Source: a bacterium (GTDB taxonomy: Bacteria > UBA9089 > JAHJRX01). Taken from it: a stretch of DNA of 12,239 bases. How positions within the stretch are numbered: the stretch's first letter is position 1; each line of letters begins with the position of its first letter. The stretch spans positions 1 to 12,239 of the forward strand of contig JASEGW010000039.1 in the NCBI GenBank assembly GCA_030017825.1, read 5' to 3'. Positions 7,257-12,239 of this stretch are shown in pieces. Below the pieces are notes generated by a model. The model searched no databases. It was not told where the DNA came from and saw only the letters and a program-made list of their open reading frames with translations. Position numbers and translations under genes: made by a program.

Positions 7257-7344
7257 TATATTTATATTTTAGTGCATTATTTTTCTTTCTTGCTTCTTAT
7301 TTTCAACTTCTAAGTTATCTTTTAAGAATGTGGAGGCCAATTTA

Positions 7345-7367
7345 GAATTATTATGTTGTAATAATTC
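7345..7367. repeat. Perfect 9-bp hairpin upstream of the activase promoter
   Basis: GAATTATTA and TAATAATTC flank a 5-nt loop (TGTTG). It ends 29 nt before the -35 box of the downstream promoter, a place where an activator or repressor dyad could sit. There is no T-run after it, so it is not a terminator on the + strand. Confidence 0.5.
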
Positions 7368-7396
7368 CTCTATAACTTCTTATGGCTAATTTTTCC

Positions 7397-7425
7397 TTGA
7401 CCAAAGGTTTTCTTTGTGTTATATT
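7397..7425 (+). promoter_or_regulatory. Sigma70-type promoter of the activase gene
   Basis: TTGACC (7397-7402), a 17-bp spacer and TATATT (7420-7425). This is the best promoter match in the window and is correctly placed, giving a predicted start near 7432 and a leader of about 70 nt before ATG 7504. The leader is pyrimidine-rich and shows no strong ribosome site. Confidence 0.65.
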
Positions 7426-7503
7426 GTCAATCTAAAAACTATTAAGTATATTTTACAATCTACCCTACTTCTTAATCTATTTTCTCTAAACAAGTAATGT
7501 TTT

Positions 7504-10500
7504 ATGATTACCAAAAATCAGTTTTTTTTAGGCTTTGACATTGGTTCTGTCAGTCTTAATACAGTAATAATAGATTCTCATAAAAATATCATAGAGGAAC
7601 ATTATCTTCGCACTAAAGGCCAACCTTTAAAAACTTTCCTTAACAACTTAAAAGATATCTTAAGTAGATATTCCTTAGATAGTTTCCAAAAAGTAAGTAT
7701 TACTGGATCCGGCAGCAATCTAATTTCTGAGACTATAGGTATTTTTACTTATAATGAAATTGTTGCTCAAGTCAAAGCAGTAGAACATTTTTATCCTCAC
7801 GCTAAAGCAATTATTGAAATTGGTGGTGAAGACTCTAAACTTATTCTTCTAAATAATAACAAAAATTCTGTATTCATAGAAGATTTTGCTATGAATGCCC
7901 TTTGTGCAGCAGGTACAGGATCTTTTCTAGACCAACAAGCAACCCGTCTTAAACTATCTATTGAGGATGAATTTGGAAACTTGGCTCTAAAGTCAAAAAA
8001 ACCCCCTCGTATTGCTGGAAGATGTAGCGTATTTGCAAAGACCGATATGATTCATCTTCAGCAGGAAGCTACTCCTGATTATGACATAGTTGCAGGGCTC
8101 TGCTTTGCTTTAGTAAGAAACTTCAAAAGTACCTTAGTAAAAGGTAAAAAATTACACAAGCCTATTATTTTTCAAGGAGGAGTTGCTGCCAATAAAGGTA
8201 TTATTAGAGCTATAAGAGAAGTTTTTGAATTATCAGATCAAGAACTAATTATCCCCAAGCATTTTACATCTATGGGCGCAATAGGGTCAGTATTATTGTC
8301 TTTAGAAGACCAAACCAGCACCCCCAATCTTGATCTAAATCTACTAAAAGAAAAAATAAGTTTCGCTAAAGATAATTCTAAAAGATTAGAACCGCTAACT
8401 TTTAATCCTAAAAATTTCCAGGTTTCCTTTTCAGATTCATCTTGTAGCTTAAAAAAGGAAGTCCCCTCGAAAGAAACTTTAGATATTTATATTGGTATTG
8501 ATATTGGATCTATAAGTACCAATGTGGTAGCTATCGATAACAACAAAAAAGTAATAGCTAAGCAATACTTAATGACAGAAGGTCGTCCAATCGAAGCTGT
8601 TCGCAAGGGATTGGAAAATATCTATCAGGAGGTTGGAAAAAAAGTAAATGTATTAGGAGTAGGAACTACTGGATCGGGAAGATATATGATTGGAGAATTA
8701 GTAGGTACTGATATTGTTAAGAACGAAATAACTGCCCAAGCTGTTGCTTCTATAGAAATCAATAAAGATGTAGATACTATTTTTGAAATTGGAGGGCAAG
8801 ATTCTAAATATATAAGCATAAAAAATGGAGCTATTGTTGATTTTGAAATGAACAAAGTTTGTGCTGCCGGTACTGGTTCTTTTCTTGAAGAACAAGCAGA
8901 GAAATTAAATATAAACATTAAAGAAGAATTTGGAAATTTAGCTTTATCGTCTAAATCTCCTGTTTCATTAGGTGAGCGTTGCACTGTTTTTATGGAATCG
9001 GATTTAGTTCATCATCAGCAAAAAGCTTCTTCGAAAGATGATTTAGTAGCAGGGCTCAGTTATTCTATAGCCTTCAACTATCTTAATCGAGTAGTAGCAG
9101 ATCATAAAATTGGAAATAATATTTTCTTTCAAGGAGGAGTAGCTGCTAATAAAGGGGTTATTGCTGCTTTTGAAAAGATAACTAACAAAAAAATCACTGT
9201 TCCTGAACATCATGAAGTTACTGGAGCCATAGGAGTAGCTTTAATTGCCCGTAGTTTTATGAAGCAGAACAATCAGAAAAGCAAATTTAAAGGTTTTGAC
9301 TTCAGTAAAAGAAAATATATTATTGATTCTTTTGAATGTCATAGCTGTTCTAATATTTGTGAAATAAGAAAAGTATCTTTTGAAAATGAATCACCTTTAT
9401 TTTTTGGTAGTCGTTGCGAAAAATATGATTTAAGTAAGAAGAAAGAAGATCTTTCCTTGCCTGATCTTTTCAAAGAGAGAGAGAGTCTTCTTCATAAAGA
9501 TTACTCTTCAGCAAAAATACAACCAAATGCTCCTATAATTGGCATCCCTCATATTCTATTCTTTTACGAATTATTTCCCTTATGGAATACTTTTTTTAAA
9601 GAATTAGGTTTTAAAGTTGTTGTTTCAGATAACACCAATAAGAACTTAATTCACAAAGGAATTGAATATGTTACAGCCGAAACATGTTTTCCTATAAAAT
9701 TAGTACACGGGCATATTTTAAATCTTATTGACAAAAAAGTTGATTTTATTTTTCTGCCAAGCATTATCAATATGATGTCAAATAAAAATGATGGAGAAAA
9801 AAATCAGAACTGTCCCTATATTCAAGCTATTCCATATTTAATAAATTCTGCATTTGATTTAAATAATTACAAAATAAAACTTCTTTCTCCAGTTATTCGT
9901 CTTCAAAAAGGAATTAAAACTATTGAGAATGCTCTTGTTGAAATGGGTAAAGAGCTAAAGAAGTCTTCCTGGCAGATAAAGGATGCTATAAAAGTTGCTG
10001 AAGCTGCCCAAGACTTATTTTATTCTACAATAAAATCTCGTGGTGAAGAGATTATTAACAACCTCCCCAAAGATAATCCATCAATAGTAATTGTGAGCAG
10101 ACCATATAATGGTTGCGATTCTGGTATTAATTTAGATTTACCAAAAAAATTAAACCAACTTGGCATTTTAGCTATTCCTATGGATTATCTAAACTTAGAA
10201 TCTATTAACATATCAAAGCTTTGTCCTGATATGTATTGGAAAGGTGGTCAAAGAATCCTTGGTGCTTCAAAGATTATTTTAGAAAAAAAGAACTTGTATG
10301 CCATCTATATTACTAATTTTGGATGTGGACCTGACTCCTTTATTATTCGTTATTTTAAAGAGAATATGCAGAAGAAACCGTATTTACAAATTGAGATTGA
10401 TGAGCATAGTGCTGATGCTGGTGCCATTACTAGATGTGAAGCTTTTTTAGATAGCCTAAAAAATGCTCCTAAGACCTTTTCCTTTGAAAACAATTTATCT

Positions 10501-11751
10501 ATAATTTCAAAAAATATTACCATCAATCATCATAGAATCCAAGATAAAACAATCTATGTTCCTTACATGGGCGATCAATCCTTGGGCATTGTTGCTGGTC
10601 TTATTGCTGCAGGGTTAAACGCTCGCCTGTTTCCTGAGTCTGATCAAAAAACTTTAGAATGGGGTCGCAAGTATACATCTGGCAAGGAATGCTATCCTTG
10701 TATTATTACTACAGGAGATATGGTAAAACTTATAAAAAGTAAAGACTTTAATCCTGAAAACACAGCTTTCTTTATGCCAGCTGGAAACGGTCCTTGTCGT
10801 TTTGGCCAATATAACAATCTTCAAAAACTAATCTTAAAAGACTTAGGTCTATCTGATATTCCTATTATTAATCCTAATCAAGACACAAATTTTTTCAAGG
10901 AATTAGGTAGCTTGGGCGATAAGTTCTTTAGAGTTGCCTGGCAAGGTATTATTGCATTCGATCATTTAGACCAGTTGCTTCGAGAAAGTAGACCTTATGA
11001 AATAGAGAAAGGAACTACAGATAAAATTTATCAAGATTGCGTGCAGAAAGTCTTTAATTCTTTAAACAATAATGGAAATATATACGAAACCATGGGATAT
11101 GTTGGAAAACTATTTAATGAAATTCCTAAAAAACATGAAAAAAGACCTGTAATTGGCATGGTAGGAGAAGTTTTCGTAAGACATAATCCTTTTAGTAATA
11201 ATAACATTGTTCGGCAAGTTGAAGAATTAGGAGGTGAAGTTTGGCTAACTTCAATAAGTGAATGGTTTTACTATTTAAACTTTACCCGCAAAAGAAGAGA
11301 GCTCAATGATAAGAACTATATCTCCTTTTTCACCTCTCTTAAGAACGAGTTCTTTCAAAACTTTATAGAGCATCGTATTAAAAAACTTTTAAAGGGTTGT
11401 ATTCGTAATTATGATGATTCTTGTGTAAAAGATATTGTGGAATTAGGAAGCTCGTATATCCATTCTTCATTCGAAGGAGAAGCTATTTTGAGTATTGGCA
11501 AATCCCGAGATTTCTTTTATAAAGGACTTTCTGGAATTATTAATACTATGCCTTTTACCTGCATGCCTAGTACAATCGTAAATGCAATATTCAAGAAATT
11601 TAGAGAAGATCACTCTAATATTCCTTGCCTCACTGTGGCTTATGATGGACAAGCAGAATCAAATACTTTGGTCAGATTGGAAGCTTTTCTTCACCAAGCA
11701 AAACAATACAAACTGCAAAACAACAATATTAATGTTAACAACTATTACTAA
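7504..11751 (+). CDS. 2-hydroxyacyl-CoA dehydratase activase/dehydratase-like fusion protein, two activase domains
   Basis: A 1415-residue, probably cytoplasmic protein; no signal peptide or membrane segment is apparent. Residues 7-265 form one BadF/BcrA-type ATPase domain: GFDIGS (10-15), EIGGEDSK (105-112), CAAGTG with C134, RCSVF with C174, FQGGVAANKG (223-232). Residues 328-590 repeat the whole set: GIDIGS (331-336), C453, C493, FQGGVAANKG (542-551). A Cys-rich linker follows (C612, C615, C619, C638). Then comes a DUF2229-like region (from about 678; ETCFPIK with C728) and a dehydratase-like part (RPYNGCD 866-872, FGCGPDS with C941, CYPC 1063-1066, GNGPCRFG with C1098, PFTCMPS with C1353). 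In the family, the activase hydrolyses ATP to drive one low-potential electron into a partner dehydratase or double-cubane protein. Here both roles sit on one chain. The substrate is unknown. It has its own promoter and a weak ribosome site at ATG 7504. Confidence 0.9.
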   Translation: MITKNQFFLGFDIGSVSLNTVIIDSHKNIIEEHYLRTKGQPLKTFLNNLKDILSRYSLDSFQKVSITGSGSNLISETIGIFTYNEIVAQVKAVEHFYPHAKAIIEIGGEDSKLILLNNNKNSVFIEDFAMNALCAAGTGSFLDQQATRLKLSIEDEFGNLALKSKKPPRIAGRCSVFAKTDMIHLQQEATPDYDIVAGLCFALVRNFKSTLVKGKKLHKPIIFQGGVAANKGIIRAIREVFELSDQELIIPKHFTSMGAIGSVLLSLEDQTSTPNLDLNLLKEKISFAKDNSKRLEPLTFNPKNFQVSFSDSSCSLKKEVPSKETLDIYIGIDIGSISTNVVAIDNNKKVIAKQYLMTEGRPIEAVRKGLENIYQEVGKKVNVLGVGTTGSGRYMIGELVGTDIVKNEITAQAVASIEINKDVDTIFEIGGQDSKYISIKNGAIVDFEMNKVCAAGTGSFLEEQAEKLNINIKEEFGNLALSSKSPVSLGERCTVFMESDLVHHQQKASSKDDLVAGLSYSIAFNYLNRVVADHKIGNNIFFQGGVAANKGVIAAFEKITNKKITVPEHHEVTGAIGVALIARSFMKQNNQKSKFKGFDFSKRKYIIDSFECHSCSNICEIRKVSFENESPLFFGSRCEKYDLSKKKEDLSLPDLFKERESLLHKDYSSAKIQPNAPIIGIPHILFFYELFPLWNTFFKELGFKVVVSDNTNKNLIHKGIEYVTAETCFPIKLVHGHILNLIDKKVDFIFLPSIINMMSNKNDGEKNQNCPYIQAIPYLINSAFDLNNYKIKLLSPVIRLQKGIKTIENALVEMGKELKKSSWQIKDAIKVAEAAQDLFYSTIKSRGEEIINNLPKDNPSIVIVSRPYNGCDSGINLDLPKKLNQLGILAIPMDYLNLESINISKLCPDMYWKGGQRILGASKIILEKKNLYAIYITNFGCGPDSFIIRYFKENMQKKPYLQIEIDEHSADAGAITRCEAFLDSLKNAPKTFSFENNLSIISKNITINHHRIQDKTIYVPYMGDQSLGIVAGLIAAGLNARLFPESDQKTLEWGRKYTSGKECYPCIITTGDMVKLIKSKDFNPENTAFFMPAGNGPCRFGQYNNLQKLILKDLGLSDIPIINPNQDTNFFKELGSLGDKFFRVAWQGIIAFDHLDQLLRESRPYEIEKGTTDKIYQDCVQKVFNSLNNNGNIYETMGYVGKLFNEIPKKHEKRPVIGMVGEVFVRHNPFSNNNIVRQVEELGGEVWLTSISEWFYYLNFTRKRRELNDKNYISFFTSLKNEFFQNFIEHRIKKLLKGCIRNYDDSCVKDIVELGSSYIHSSFEGEAILSIGKSRDFFYKGLSGIINTMPFTCMPSTIVNAIFKKFREDHSNIPCLTVAYDGQAESNTLVRLEAFLHQAKQYKLQNNNINVNNYY

Positions 11752-12239
11752 AAAGACAGATTTTATTTTTCCCTTCCCTCTTAGCTCTATACATAGCTTG
11801 ATCAGCCATTCTCAGAAATTCTATACTTGTTACATCGTGACAAAGCTCTGAAATTCCAATACTAATAGTTTTATGTATGCACACTTGAGATCCTTCTCGA
11901 TTATTTGGACGGAATTCTATTGATTCAAATAATTTGCGAATATCTTCGGCTATGCTTAAGGCATCTGTAGTATTTGTTCCTGGAAGTAATACAGTAAACT
12001 CTTCTCCAGCTAATCTAAATCCTATATCAGCTTTTCTTAATCTATTGCGGATAACGTTGGCCAATTGAACAAGAACATTATCTCCTTCGCTGTGACCATA
12101 TCTATCGTTATAAATTTTAAAATCATCTATATCTATATATAAAAGACACACAAAACTCTTATATCGTTCAAAACGGTCATGTTCCATTTGGAGAACATCG
12201 TAAAATACTCGACGATTCCATAGTTTTGTGAGCTCATCT
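11735..12239 (-). CDS. GGDEF-domain protein, probable diguanylate cyclase (5' part outside window)
   Basis: The minus-strand frame is open from the window edge to TAA at 11737-11735, giving 167 complete codons. It begins in mid-protein with DELTKLWNRR, the conserved opening of a GGDEF domain. An ATG at 12187 is internal to this domain and not a plausible start. Numbering from the first whole codon at 12238, the metal and nucleotide residues of DIDDFKIYND (36-45) and GHSEGD (48-53) are present. The signature is AGEEF (77-81; 11996-12010) with Ala for the first Gly. An RxxD inhibitory site (R68-D71) lies exactly five residues before it. The family makes cyclic di-GMP from GTP, usually under an N-terminal sensor, here unseen. 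Cyclase activity is likely but not certain. The 3' end overlaps the converging activase gene by 17 nt. Confidence 0.9.
   Translation of the reverse strand, partial: DELTKLWNRRVFYDVLQMEHDRFERYKSFVCLLYIDIDDFKIYNDRYGHSEGDNVLVQLANVIRNRLRKADIGFRLAGEEFTVLLPGTNTTDALSIAEDIRKLFESIEFRPNNREGSQVCIHKTISIGISELCHDVTSIEFLRMADQAMYRAKREGKNKICLFSNSC

Larger units (their letters stand above)
6999..7297. repeat. 299-nt element bounded by a perfect 20-bp inverted repeat
   Basis: Positions 6999-7018 are the exact reverse complement of 7278-7297. The left arm is purine-rich and begins AGAAGCAAG; the right arm is pyrimidine-rich and ends CTTGCTTCT. Between the arms lie at least five smaller inverted repeats: 7019-7031, 7051-7084 (9-bp arms), 7096-7112 (7-bp arms), 7125-7192 (14-bp arms) and 7215-7256 (6 + 8 bp with a 2-nt bulge). 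The arrangement fits either a small non-autonomous transposon (MITE-like) or a transcribed, multibranched RNA. I see no transposase gene and no clear target-site duplication. Confidence 0.7.
6909..7503. other. 595-nt non-coding gap
   Basis: No credible protein gene on either strand. The first 90 nt are AT-rich with short self-complementary stretches (such as GAAATTTC at 6916-6923) but no clear feature. Then comes the 299-nt inverted-repeat element (6999-7297), a perfect hairpin (7345-7367), a promoter (7397-7425) and a roughly 70-nt pyrimidine-rich leader for the next gene. Confidence 0.8.

Noticed and set aside
6909..7503. tRNA, CRISPR array or insertion sequence in the gap
   Set aside because: No tRNA-like conserved arms, no regularly spaced direct repeats, and no transposase coding sequence.
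7497..7538. Out-of-frame ATG 7 nt before the activase start (13 codons)
   Set aside because: It has no better ribosome site than ATG 7504, and only the 7504 frame encodes the expected activase N terminus (FDIGS at residue 11).
8625..8984. 119-residue minus-strand reading frame within the activase gene
   Set aside because: It is a shadow of the conserved second activase domain in another frame, with no recognisable protein motif and no ribosome site.
11582..11851. 89-residue plus-strand reading frame across the end of the activase gene
   Set aside because: It overlaps two well-supported genes (activase and GGDEF protein) and has no recognisable motif.

Overview
The window is AT-rich (about one third G+C by eye) and fully bacterial. 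Genes are tight on coding sequence, with strong AGGAGG- or AAGGTGA-type ribosome sites, and all stops are standard. It looks like an anaerobe: it carries a very large, iron-sulfur-rich 2-hydroxyacyl-CoA dehydratase activase/dehydratase fusion, a family whose characterised members are oxygen-sensitive. The short LeuC and LeuD forms and the ilvC-leuA-leuC-leuD-leuB-asd order are the kind seen in Deltaproteobacteria/Nitrospirae-like lineages and several uncultured phyla. The phylum cannot be fixed from this window.

Positions 1-6908 hold a one-directional amino-acid biosynthesis cluster: ilvC (ketol-acid reductoisomerase), leuA, leuC, leuD, leuB and asd. IlvC makes the dihydroxy precursors of valine, isoleucine and leucine. 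LeuA, LeuCD and LeuB extend 2-ketoisovalerate to the leucine keto acid. Asd supplies aspartate semialdehyde, the entry to threonine (hence isoleucine), methionine and lysine. leuA and leuC overlap by 20 nt. The other spacers are 89-170 nt, very AT-rich and mostly featureless. A sigma70-like promoter candidate lies between leuC and leuD.

Positions 6909-7503 form a 595-nt non-coding gap. It contains an unexplained 299-nt element (6999-7297) bounded by a perfect 20-bp inverted repeat and packed with internal hairpins, then another perfect hairpin (7345-7367), then a good sigma70-type promoter (7397-7425) for the next gene.

Positions 7504-11751 encode one 1415-residue protein: two tandem BadF/BcrA-type activase domains, a Cys-rich linker, a DUF2229-like region and a dehydratase-like C-terminal half. 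Converging on it from the minus strand, with the two 3' ends overlapping by 17 nt, is the C-terminal part of a GGDEF-domain protein whose 5' portion lies beyond the window.

The points most worth following are the 299-nt nested palindromic element, the acidic cofactor loop of IlvC (predicted NADH use), the self-contained four-Cys activase fusion, and the NADP-like residues in the LeuB adenosine pocket.
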